The notes under the pieces were generated by a model. That model was not told where the DNA came from. It was given only the letters and a program-made list of their open reading frames with translations, and made no database searches. A DNA stretch of 64,000 bases from JAXLQL01 sp046331625 (GTDB taxonomy: Bacteria; Acidobacteriota; Terriglobia; Bryobacterales; Bryobacteraceae), in assembly GCA_046331625.1 (NCBI GenBank), contig JAXLQL010000003.1, forward strand, positions 372,001 to 436,000. The letters are read 5' to 3'. Position 1 is the first letter of the stretch. Each line of letters begins with the position of its first letter. This document shows, piece after piece, positions 17,309-25,138 of the stretch. A program made the position numbers and the translations under genes.

Positions 17309-17824
17309 ATGCGAACCATATCTCGCTTCGTCATGTGCGCCCTCTTGACGGCCGCCGCCGTTCCGGCGTGTCTCGCCGCGAGCAACGGCAACACGCGTAA
17401 CCGGACCGAAGCGCTCCGGGACTATCGCGCCATTCTCGTGAAGCAAATCAGCCTCTCCGACGAGCAGTCAAAGCACGCCGAACGCGAAGTGGCTCTCGGA
17501 GCGCTGACTGCGGGCGATCTCGCTGAGTTGCGAGCCCGCCATCTGAAGCTGGCGGCGGACCTGAAGGCTCTCGACGGCGGCCTCCTGCCCCGGCAATCCG
17601 CGCCCGCAGCGCGCGGAGTAGCTGAGAAGCGGGCTCGCGAAGAGTACAGGCAAGTGGTGAGGACGCAGATCGACTTCGCGACGCAGGAATTTGCGGCCGA
17701 ACAGAAGCGATTCGAACTCGGTGCGAGTTCGACGGCGCAAGTCATCGAGAAGCGCAGGCAGCTTCTGAATCTCGAGTTGGACCTTGCGGCTTACGATGCG
17801 GGGCTCGTGGCACGGGCTCGGTAA
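17309..17824 (+). CDS. small exported coiled-coil protein with a TolC-like tandem repeat
   Basis: This 171-residue protein has a signal peptide (MRTISRFVMCALLTAAAVPA) and then two copies of a 53-residue unit, at about 39-91 and 113-165, that align without gaps: both run Y-R...Q-I...L-G-A...R...L-x-L...D-L...D-x-G. The pattern LGASSTAQVIEKRRQLLNL resembles the helical coiled-coil segment of TolC-type outer-membrane efflux proteins, but there is no barrel part and the protein is far shorter than TolC (about 450). It is probably a periplasmic helical hairpin. An AAGAGG site precedes the ATG. It is convergent with the next gene. The function is unknown. Confidence 0.65.
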   Translation: MRTISRFVMCALLTAAAVPACLAASNGNTRNRTEALRDYRAILVKQISLSDEQSKHAEREVALGALTAGDLAELRARHLKLAADLKALDGGLLPRQSAPAARGVAEKRAREEYRQVVRTQIDFATQEFAAEQKRFELGASSTAQVIEKRRQLLNLELDLAAYDAGLVARAR

Positions 17825-17833
17825 CGATTCTCG

Positions 17834-19273
17834 TTACGGGCACGCTTGGGCGCGGCAATCGATCATCCGCCCTTCGCGAAACGCGAACTCGTGCGTGTAC
17901 TGCCGGTCATCGGCGGGCCGATCGCTGCGATAGACATCGATGGCGTTGTCGTCGTAGATGTTCCTGACGAGAAAGAGGCTATTCCAGCCGAATTGCGGGA
18001 ACGGGTCGCTCCGGAACAAAATCTTGCTGCCATGTTCGGCCTTTGGCAGGGCGCGCCGCATCTCGCACATCACGGATCCGATGTAGCGGCCCTCCTCGAA
18101 CATCGGCTCGAAGTCGAGCCGCCCGTTCCACCAATGCCATCGAGCCAGCAGCGCGAGCATTCCGGCCGCGACGGCGAAGCGACGAACTGGAAAGCACAGG
18201 CAACCGGACCCGGGCAGCACACCGAAGATCCACCACAGCATCTGGCCCATTCGGCTCGCAGCCACGGCTGCCGCGAACGCGAGTCCGGCGATCGGGATGT
18301 AGGCTTGCGAGAGACCGCGCTGATCGATGAACGCGATCGGCAACACGCCGATCACGGCGAGCAAGAAACCCAACGCTATCTGCCGCGAACGCGCGATCAT
18401 GCCCATGGCGAGTACCGCGATCACGATCCAGCCGAAGGTGCCATGATGCCACGGGCGGCCGTAAGCGAGGTCTTGGATGTAGTAGCCGCAGTGATCGGCG
18501 AACACGCTCCAGCGCAGGTCCGGTGTGTATGAGGCCATGCTCAGAAGCGCAGTTTCGCCGCGGAGCCGGCCCGCGATGAACGCGACCGTCATCGCCGCTC
18601 CGATCGCGGGCACGATCAGCGCGTGACGCGACCAATCGCGGCGAACGAGCAATTCGTAGGCGAGCAGCATCGGCGGCAGGCTCACCGCCATTTCCTTCGC
18701 ATCGAGCGTGAGCGCATAGAGCGCCATCCAAATCAGAATCTGACTCGGCCGCATTGGTTCTCCCAGGCGCCGGCGCTTCACGTAGTAGGCGAAGGTTCCG
18801 AAGTAGCAGGTGAAGCAGAGCAGATCGAAGAGGAAGCCTGTGCTGACGTAGAGTCCGCTGAGCCGGCCGTGATAGCAGTGGATCGCGGCGGTGACGAGGC
18901 CGACTTCCCACTGGCCGGTCATCCGGCGCGCCCACACGGCGAGGACTGCGATGTTGGCGATCATCAGCGCGTAGCACGCGATGCGGTAGGGGAGGGGATC
19001 GAAGCCGAACGTCTCGAAGATGACGCGGTACACGAGCGCGCCCAGAGGGCGATACGTGTGTGAGTACAGGAAGAACGTGGCCATGTCGGACACGGTGGAG
19101 AGGAACGGTTGGTTGCGCGCGCCGTGGATGTTCATCAGGTCGTCATGCGTGAATCCGGCCCGAAGGCCCGGACCCGCAAACCAAAGGAACATCGCAATCG
19201 GTGCGACGAAGAAGAAGGAGAGGAAGGCGCGGTGGAGCAGCCGCGCTCGCGAGAAACGCTCGCCTGGACGCAT
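17834..19273 (-). CDS. GT-C-like polytopic membrane protein
   Basis: This 479-residue protein has about ten hydrophobic helices and, after the first, the sequence FTHDDLMNIHG, which resembles the paired-acid motif in the first loop of GT-C glycosyltransferases (the mannosyl- and arabinosyltransferase superfamily that uses polyprenyl-phosphate sugars). The C-terminal ~90 residues are soluble and end with FREGRMIDCRAQACP. A transferase role in cell-envelope glycan or protein glycosylation is an inference. The frame is open to an ATG at 19327, but the ATG at 19273 has a perfect AGGAGG just upstream and places the first helix correctly. No related gene is adjacent. Confidence 0.6.
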   Translation of the reverse strand: MRPGERFSRARLLHRAFLSFFFVAPIAMFLWFAGPGLRAGFTHDDLMNIHGARNQPFLSTVSDMATFFLYSHTYRPLGALVYRVIFETFGFDPLPYRIACYALMIANIAVLAVWARRMTGQWEVGLVTAAIHCYHGRLSGLYVSTGFLFDLLCFTCYFGTFAYYVKRRRLGEPMRPSQILIWMALYALTLDAKEMAVSLPPMLLAYELLVRRDWSRHALIVPAIGAAMTVAFIAGRLRGETALLSMASYTPDLRWSVFADHCGYYIQDLAYGRPWHHGTFGWIVIAVLAMGMIARSRQIALGFLLAVIGVLPIAFIDQRGLSQAYIPIAGLAFAAAVAASRMGQMLWWIFGVLPGSGCLCFPVRRFAVAAGMLALLARWHWWNGRLDFEPMFEEGRYIGSVMCEMRRALPKAEHGSKILFRSDPFPQFGWNSLFLVRNIYDDNAIDVYRSDRPADDRQYTHEFAFREGRMIDCRAQACP

Positions 19274-19636
19274 GGGTCCTCCTGGAAACTGGATTCCAGG
19301 ACGCGGCGACGCGGTCTTTGACTGCATGTTGATCGCCGGACGGAAGTGCTTGATTTGGCGAGCGAGCCGCGGCGGGGTTGAGTCAAGCTGCCACGGTCCG
19401 GGGGTGAATCCGGTACATCGCCAGCTACTTACGTTGTATGGGCCGTGTGGCGGAAGAGAAGTGCGGAGGGTCCGGGCGCCGATCCGCGCGCCTGAGGCCC
19501 GCGTTGGCTAACGACGGCGAAAGCTCGCCCTACTCCGAGGTCGAAGGCTTTGCGGCCGGCGAAGCAACTGAAGCACAGGAGTACGATCCACGGCGGATCC
19601 TCTCTCCCAGCGGGTTGAGGTCCTGGCCAAAGCGTT
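19274..19636. other. 363-bp non-coding gap with a worn repeat tail
   Basis: I see no gene here. The only recognisable element is a degenerate copy of the tail module at about 19548-19590: CTTTGCGGCCGGCGAAG at 19548-19564 with one changed base in the left arm, followed by CAACTGAAGCACAGGAGTAC. The gap also must hold the promoter of the GT-C-like gene, but none could be recognised. Confidence 0.5.
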
Positions 19637-20860
19637 TCAAAAGCTGTAGCGCAGCGTGAGCAGGGCGTGCGAATTGCGGTGGAACTGTCCGATGAAGCCG
19701 GCCATGATGCCGCGGATGAAGACCATCGACGCCGTGGCGCGCAGATGCTGCGAAAGTTGGTGCGAGTACTCCGCCTTCAGCCAAGCTCCGTCGCCGGTAT
19801 CCCGGATCGCTACTTCTGCGGCGACGCTTCTGCGCGTGTCGATAGTGTAGGCGGCGCGAGCCAGAATCGAGCGGGCCAAGCCGCGGTCCGGAGCGAAGGC
19901 GATTGGGTTGCGCCGCGCTGTCACGGCCTCGCCGCTGTAGCCGCCCACCAGCACCCATTCGCCCCAAGTGCGCTCAGCTTGCGCGACCCACAGCACGTAT
20001 TCGTCGGCGGCCTTGGTACTGCTCGAGAACCACGCCGCTTCGCCTTTGAGCGTGACCCATTTCGTGGGAGCCGCAACATCGCCACCATAGAGACGAAGCT
20101 GCGGATGCGTGCGAGCGAACTCGGCCCTGGGCGAGGCGAGCGTTCCGGCGAGGCGTCCGTCGAAGAGCGGCAGATGATGGAAGCCGTCATAGAAGACGGT
20201 GGAGAATTCGTAGCCGCGCCCGACGTGATTCCATCGAGCGCCGAACTGGGTTCGGCCTGGAAGGCGTGCGCCGAGATCGTCGAGCGGGATCGCCCGGAGC
20301 GCATCGGGCAGCACGGCCCATCGTTGATTCAGGAGCGGCGTGCGGCTGGGAGTGAAGAGCGGGACGGTGACGATGTCGACCGTGTCTCCACCGCGCTCGA
20401 TCGTCAGGCGCGCGGCGGTAACGGCGAGGAAGTCGTTGTCGGTGACGCTGAGGTAATCGCGCGGTGCGAAGCGATCGGTGGGGTTCAAGATGTCGGCCTT
20501 GCCCCAGCGGATGAACTGCTTGCCTGCTTCGACGGTGAGCGGTCCGCGATGCCAGTTGACGCTGGCGCGGCGCAGAGAAAATGCGGGACGCAACGGCCGC
20601 CGGTCTTGCAGGTCAACGCGGAACTCGCGCTCCGTTTGGCGATGCGTGTCGGAGCGTGCGTCGAACACGCCGAAGAACTTGAGGTCCGCGCGGGCCTGCC
20701 ATGAAGCTTCCCAACGCAACAGCGCTTCGGCCACTGCGCGGCCGCTGTCTCCAGGAGCAGACTCCGGATACAGAGACGTGCGTGTCTCGAGAAATCCGCG
20801 CTGCGAGAATGACTGAGCTACGGCGGCCGAAGCGATGAGGGCGAGCGCAGCCGTCTTCAT
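19637..20860 (-). CDS. outer-membrane beta-barrel protein linked to an ABC export system
   Basis: This 407-residue protein has a signal peptide (MKTAALALIASAAVAQS) and alternating strand pattern to the C-terminal phenylalanine (HALLTLRYSF), the usual signature of Bam-inserted barrels. Blocks such as VEAGKQFIRWGKADILNPTD resemble DUF1302/RND-associated outer-membrane proteins, which pair with LolA-like proteins and inner-membrane exporters. Its ATG overlaps the stop of the LolA-like gene (ATGA). With the ABC ATPase and permease upstream it may form a lipid or hydrophobic-molecule export path, which is inferred from order. Confidence 0.7.
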   Translation of the reverse strand: MKTAALALIASAAVAQSFSQRGFLETRTSLYPESAPGDSGRAVAEALLRWEASWQARADLKFFGVFDARSDTHRQTEREFRVDLQDRRPLRPAFSLRRASVNWHRGPLTVEAGKQFIRWGKADILNPTDRFAPRDYLSVTDNDFLAVTAARLTIERGGDTVDIVTVPLFTPSRTPLLNQRWAVLPDALRAIPLDDLGARLPGRTQFGARWNHVGRGYEFSTVFYDGFHHLPLFDGRLAGTLASPRAEFARTHPQLRLYGGDVAAPTKWVTLKGEAAWFSSSTKAADEYVLWVAQAERTWGEWVLVGGYSGEAVTARRNPIAFAPDRGLARSILARAAYTIDTRRSVAAEVAIRDTGDGAWLKAEYSHQLSQHLRATASMVFIRGIMAGFIGQFHRNSHALLTLRYSF

Positions 20861-21600
20861 GATCCGCGCCGCAGGGCCTGCAGCGTGAAGTCGTCTTCCT
20901 TCATCGGAACGTCATACTCGAGCTTGTCGAGCTCGAGCACGGTTTTCGATTTGCGCGACTCGTCGGAGACTTCGAGCGTCCGCGCGGTCCAGATGTTCTT
21001 GACCTTCTCGAGATCGCTATAGAGAATCCGCCGGGCGAGTTGCTCGCCCTTGAACGCGTCGATCCGCACGAACACGAGAATGTCTTTGCGCACCCAAAGC
21101 AGAGAATGCGTGTACTGCGAGGTCTTGTTCTTACCCGGCCGCGATTCGAGCTTGTAGCAGGCTTGCCCGTCGAGTTGCTCTTCGCCGAGGAGTTTGTATT
21201 CGAACTGCCGCGAGTCACGTTCTTCGAGATCCTCGAAGCTGAAGTCAGTGCCGAAGAAGCGCGTAGAGCGGTCCTGGAAGGCGATGCGGCGGTCGCGTTG
21301 GAGCGAAGGGGTCCACATCCACTGGTCCGAGGATCGGTCCTTGTGGTTGTGCACCAACAGCGCGACGCCTTTCACCTCCGCGGGGGCGGTGAATCGCAGC
21401 ACGGTTTTCGATTCTCCGAAGGAACCGAGACGATCGTACCGCCAGCGCTTCTCGCTGACGCGGCTCTTGGAGTCGATCACTTTTAGGGAGCCTTCGTAGC
21501 GCTGCGAGGCGGTCCGGGTGCGGCGTTGGACCTCTTCGACGATTTGCCGCGCGTCCTGCGCCAGAGCCGCGGCTGCGGTCAGGATCAGAAGCTTATTCAT
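20857..21600 (-). CDS. LolA-like outer-membrane lipoprotein-sorting protein
   Basis: This 247-residue exported protein (signal MNKLLILTAAAALAQ) matches the LolA-like fold used to carry lipid or lipoprotein across the periplasm. Typical blocks are YEGSLKVIDSKSRVSEKRW, LRFTAPAEVKGVALL, QWMWTPSLQRDRRI and the late TVLELDKLEYDVPMKEDDF. The frame is open upstream to 21858, but that extension runs through the intergenic repeat and encodes repeat peptide (CGAGFSLRGTSVP), so the ATG at 21600 is the real start. The stop overlaps the barrel gene's ATG. Confidence 0.85.
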   Translation of the reverse strand: MNKLLILTAAAALAQDARQIVEEVQRRTRTASQRYEGSLKVIDSKSRVSEKRWRYDRLGSFGESKTVLRFTAPAEVKGVALLVHNHKDRSSDQWMWTPSLQRDRRIAFQDRSTRFFGTDFSFEDLEERDSRQFEYKLLGEEQLDGQACYKLESRPGKNKTSQYTHSLLWVRKDILVFVRIDAFKGEQLARRILYSDLEKVKNIWTARTLEVSDESRKSKTVLELDKLEYDVPMKEDDFTLQALRRGS

Positions 21601-21908
21601 GTTCGAGTGACTCCACGAGAGGATGTGCGCACGGTGGTGGGAACTTGCACTGAAGCGGTTACATTGCGGGACTGAAGTCCCGCGCAGGCTGAAGCCTGCC
21701 CCACATCGCGACTGTGCCGCCATCCCGAAGCACAGGTGCCCGTCGGGAGCGGGACTGGAAGTCCCGCCGCAGGCTGAAAGCCTGCCCCACACATTGCGGC
21801 TGACGCTTCGCGGCCGGCGAAGAACCGGAAGGATAGTAATACAAGGTTGACCTGCCACCGGTGCCTACTCATATTCGAGTGACTCCACCAGTGACGCGCG
21901 CACGGCGG
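21591..21908. repeat. imperfect direct repeats flanking the intergenic hairpin element
   Basis: About 42 bases at 21591-21633, covering the LolA-like start codon, match 21867-21908, covering the end of the permease gene. Both contain TTCGAGTGACTCCAC and then a GCGCACGG block, with about six substitutions and one single-base gap between them. The hairpin repeat fills the space between. The pattern is what remains if an insertion split two overlapping genes and duplicated the junction. Confidence 0.6.
21655..21846. repeat. composite hairpin repeat, copy 2
   Basis: The gap between the permease and LolA-like genes holds two successive hairpin pairs. The first is GGGACTGAAGTCCC at 21668-21681 with CAGGCTGAAGCCTG at 21685-21698. 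The second, GCGGGAC-TGGAA-GTCCCGC at 21750-21768 and GCAGGC-TGAAA-GCCTGC at 21769-21785, has one extra base in each loop while the stems stay paired. The tail hairpin CTTCGC-GGCCG-GCGAAG is at 21806-21822, followed by GGATAGTAATACAA. Confidence 0.85.
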
Positions 21909-23478
21909 CTTCGGCGGGACCGAGCGATGCCGCGAACGCTGCCGTGAGCACCACCGGAAGCAGCAAGAGCGCGAAGGCGAACGGGTAGCGATAGTCGAGC
22001 ACGAGGCCGGCCATGTCACGCGCGACCATGCCGAGGTTGTAGTAGAGCGTGATGGCTCCCATGCCCGCGCCGAGGATCACGCCGATCAGGCCGATGGCGA
22101 TCGCCTCCATCCAGATGGTGTGGCGAATCTGGGGCCGCAACGCTCCCACCGCGCGCAGGACGCCGAGTTCGCGCCTGCGGTCCGTGATGGAAACCGTGAG
22201 CGTGTTGACAATTCCGAGAATCGCCACCAGCAATGCGACGGCGAGTTGCACGTAAGTGAGCCCGAACCACTGATTGGTCAGATCGAGGACGAACTGGCGC
22301 AAGGCTCGGTTCGTGAACACCACCATGCGGCGTTGATTCTTGAATCGCTCCTGGATCTGGCGGCGGGTTGCATCGATATCAGTACCAGGCTTCAGGTAGA
22401 CGCGCAGAATGTTGGCCGTGTCGTCTTTCCAGTAGCGCTGGAACACGGCGCGGTGCATGAAAATGGTTCCTTGTTGATCGGAGAAGTCGCGCACGCGCCC
22501 GGTGATGACGAAACTCGCCGGACCCGACGGCGTGTCGATTTCGAGCGTCTCGCCGAGATGCAATCCGCGAATGCGAGCCAAGCTGTCTGAGATGTGAACG
22601 CCGCTTCCCTCGCGCGCCTTGCGGAGGATTTCAGGAACGTCGCCTTCGAACGCCTGGATCTTGACGCGCTTCGCCACGCGATCGAGGTCCACGGCGACGA
22701 GCATGGCCGGCCAGCCGTGCACGATCACGCGGGCGTTGCGCACAGGCTGCACTTCATCCACTCCGGGCACAGTGGCTACTTCGTTCTCGAGTCCTGCGGG
22801 AAAGCGGAACTGGCGGGCGGTGATGCTTTCGGTGGGAGAGAGGATGAGGTCGGGATTCAGCACCGCGGTCATCCAGTCACTCACCGATTTGAGGATGGAG
22901 TTTGCGACTCCTGAGAACGCTACGGCTAGCGCGAGCGACAGCATCAACGCGGAGACGGTTGCGGAGGTGCGGCGCGGCGATTGGATCAAGCTATCGGCGG
23001 CGAGTGCACCTTCCACCGGGCGGATCCATTCGAGCACGGGTCGCAGTGCGCGAGCGAGCCACAACGCCAGCGCGGGGCTGAGCAACACCAATGCTGCAAC
23101 GCAGCACGCATATCCGGCATAGAAGAAGTTGTTGTTGCCGGCGAACAGGGCCACCGCGGCCACTGCTGCGAACGCCGCCGCTGCAATTTTTCGGGTGCGA
23201 TTCTCGCCTGCGCTCAACACCTGGTAGCGGCCCTTCTGCAACGCTTTCACGGGATCGACACGGGCAGCGCTCAATGCCGGCAACAATCCCCCGAGGATGC
23301 TCGCAGCTACGCCGACGAGGATCGCGAGTGTGACGAGGCTCGAGCCGAGCGTGATCTCCTCAGCCGTCTGATGTGTACCGTAGACCTCGCGGACCATGTA
23401 GCCGAGCACGGGCGTCATTGCTCGTGCGATGCCGAGGCCGAGGACCTCGCCTACGCCGATCCGATCAAGCTCCGCCAC
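21865..23478 (-). CDS. ABC transporter permease, FtsX/MacB type (intact 3' two-thirds)
   Basis: This frame of 537 residues is the main part of an FtsX-domain permease related to LolC/LolE and MacB. Visible parts are the helix pair around LVTLAILVGVAASILGGLLPALSA, a second half starting with a MacB-core-like periplasmic domain (VADLDRVAKRV-like region through VYLKPGTDIDATRRQ), and a final FtsX domain with ILGIVNTLTVSITDRRRELG. The start at 23478 is artificial: the true gene begins at the ATG at 24407, and the 5' third is broken by frameshifts (separate entry). The whole would be about 847 residues, normal for a two-FtsX-domain permease. It works with the ATPase encoded just upstream and probably exports a lipid-like substrate. 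Confidence 0.8.
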   Translation of the reverse strand: MAELDRIGVGEVLGLGIARAMTPVLGYMVREVYGTHQTAEEITLGSSLVTLAILVGVAASILGGLLPALSAARVDPVKALQKGRYQVLSAGENRTRKIAAAAFAAVAAVALFAGNNNFFYAGYACCVAALVLLSPALALWLARALRPVLEWIRPVEGALAADSLIQSPRRTSATVSALMLSLALAVAFSGVANSILKSVSDWMTAVLNPDLILSPTESITARQFRFPAGLENEVATVPGVDEVQPVRNARVIVHGWPAMLVAVDLDRVAKRVKIQAFEGDVPEILRKAREGSGVHISDSLARIRGLHLGETLEIDTPSGPASFVITGRVRDFSDQQGTIFMHRAVFQRYWKDDTANILRVYLKPGTDIDATRRQIQERFKNQRRMVVFTNRALRQFVLDLTNQWFGLTYVQLAVALLVAILGIVNTLTVSITDRRRELGVLRAVGALRPQIRHTIWMEAIAIGLIGVILGAGMGAITLYYNLGMVARDMAGLVLDYRYPFAFALLLLPVVLTAAFAASLGPAEAAVRASLVESLEYE

Positions 23479-24407
23479 CGCGCTTTCGGCAACGAATACC
23501 TACCACCGGCGCAGCAGCGTGGCGCCGAGCGCGCGCAGCACGCCGATCTCGGCGCGCGCCGTTGCGTCACGGCGATGGAGAAGGAGTTGTAGATGATGAA
23601 AATTCCGATGAGCAGCGCGAATCCGCTGGTGATGGAGATGCTGATCGAGAGGCCCTGCGAGGACCATCCGCGCGCGAGGCGCTGTCCGCGCGTGGAGGGC
23701 GGCTCGACTTGATAGCTGGGGCCGAGTGCGCGCCTCGATGCGCTGGCGGATTTCAGCTTTATCGTTTTCATCGGCTGCGCCCACATCGATCTCGGTCAAA
23801 CATTCGATGGCCGCGCCCGAACACCATCTGGGCCGCGTAGATGTCAACTGAGGTTCCCGCTGAACGCGTTCGCCAAGCCGCTTACCATGATGCCGCGCAC
23901 GGTGAACTGCTTGGGACCGTTCATCGTTTCGAGCGTGATCTTCTGATTCCGCCGGATGCCGTTGCTCAAGCGCTGCGGCTGAGCATCAAGGAATCGGCCG
24001 GGCGAGAAAGACGAGCGGGTCGTCGATGGCGTCGTCGTCCTGGCCGTCGAGGTCGTAGTCGCGAAGGCTGCGGTCGCCGGTCATGTCCACACCGAGGACG
24101 AGGTTGCCTTCGCCCGCGAGTCCGGATTGAGCACGGCTTCGATCACCGGAGCGGCTTCGCCGACGCTCTCCACGGCTTGCACTTTTTCAAGAACATCCTC
24201 GGGGAATCGTTTCACCGGCGCTGACCTGCAGTTTGGCTTTGCTTACGATACGGTCCACCGTGAGCGAAACGCGCTACCGACGTTTTGATTTGCCGCGTGC
24301 ATGCCGGTGAAGACGGCTACGCCGATGACGATGCCGGCGAGAGTGAGCAGGGTGCGGAATCGGTGCTTGTGCACGTAAGGCAGCGTGAGCAGGCGCAGGA
24401 AGATCAT
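23479..24407 (-). pseudogene. 5' third of the FtsX permease, broken by about ten frameshifts
   Basis: Reading the minus strand from the ATG at 24407 gives MIFLRLLTLPYVHKHRF and AGIVIGVAVFTGMHAAN, a normal permease start, and then the reading moves between frames near 24263, 24208, 24120, 23997, 23970, 23847, 23793, 23725, 23550 and 23500. Each frame continues the protein sensibly, for example DRIVSKAKLQVSAGET, LSNGIRRNQKITLETMN, SITSGFALLIGIFIIYN and AEIGVLRALGAT. The codons between shifts look well conserved, so the shifts are either very recent or sequence errors. The ATG overlaps the ATPase stop (ATGA), which confirms the gene start. Confidence 0.8.
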
Positions 24408-25085
24408 TGCCGTACGTCACTCACGATGCGTTTCTCGCTGTCGCGAAGCGTGATGGCGCGGCTGCACCGGGTTACCACTCCCATGTCGTGCGTGACGATG
24501 AGCACCGTCATCTCGAGGCGCTGATGCAGGTCAGTGAATGAGGCGCAGGATGTCCGCGCCGGTGGCGGAATCGAGGTTGCCAGTGGGCTCGTCTGCCAGC
24601 AGGACCGGCGGATAGACGGATAGCGCCCGCGCGATGGCGGTGCGCTGCCGCTCGCCACCCGACATTTCCTCGGGAAGATGTTCCATGCGCGCTTCGAGCC
24701 CGACCAACTTCAATAGCTCGCTCGAGCGGTCGCGGACTTTGGCTCGGGGCCATCCACGGAGGTGGAGCGGGATCGAGACATTCTCGAGCGCGCTCAAGCT
24801 CGGCAATAGGTTGAAGAACTGGAAGACGAAGCCGATCTTGTCGCGGCGGATGCGCGTCAGCGCGTCATCGGAGGTTCCGGTGGAGACCTCGCCGCCGATG
24901 GTGATCTTGCCGGCGGTGGGCTGATCGAGTCCGCCGATGAGGTTCAGCAGCGTCGATTTGCCCGAGCCCGACGGGCCGACGATTGCGACCATTTCGCCCT
25001 TCGCGATTCGCAGGTCGAGGGGATGCAATGCCGTGACCTGGCGCTTTCCGTCGAAGGTTTTAGTCACCTGCTCGAGTTCGATCAT
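24404..25085 (-). CDS. ABC transporter ATPase, LolD/MacB type, with one frameshift near its end
   Basis: This ATPase energises the FtsX-type permease that follows. Walker A GPSGSGKST, the Q-loop region FVFQFFNLLPSLSALENV, the signature MSGGERQR and Walker B VLLADEPTG are all in the first frame, which ends prematurely at 24531 after ADILRLIH. One extra T near 24534 explains it: removing it restores HDLHQRLEMTVLIVTHD, including the H-loop histidine, and the frame then runs to a TGA at 24404 that overlaps the permease ATG. The shift belongs to the same 1-kb cluster as those in the permease. It starts divergently from the hydantoinase gene, 53 bases away. Confidence 0.85.
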
Positions 25086-25138
25086 GGGCTGGGGAGAAGC
25101 GGGGAAACCCTACAATTTAATGATGACAGAAGGCCGCG

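Noticed and set aside
17148..17348. Short plus-strand open frame before the TolC-like gene
   Set aside because: It has no family features and overlaps the ribosome-binding site and start of the well-supported next gene.
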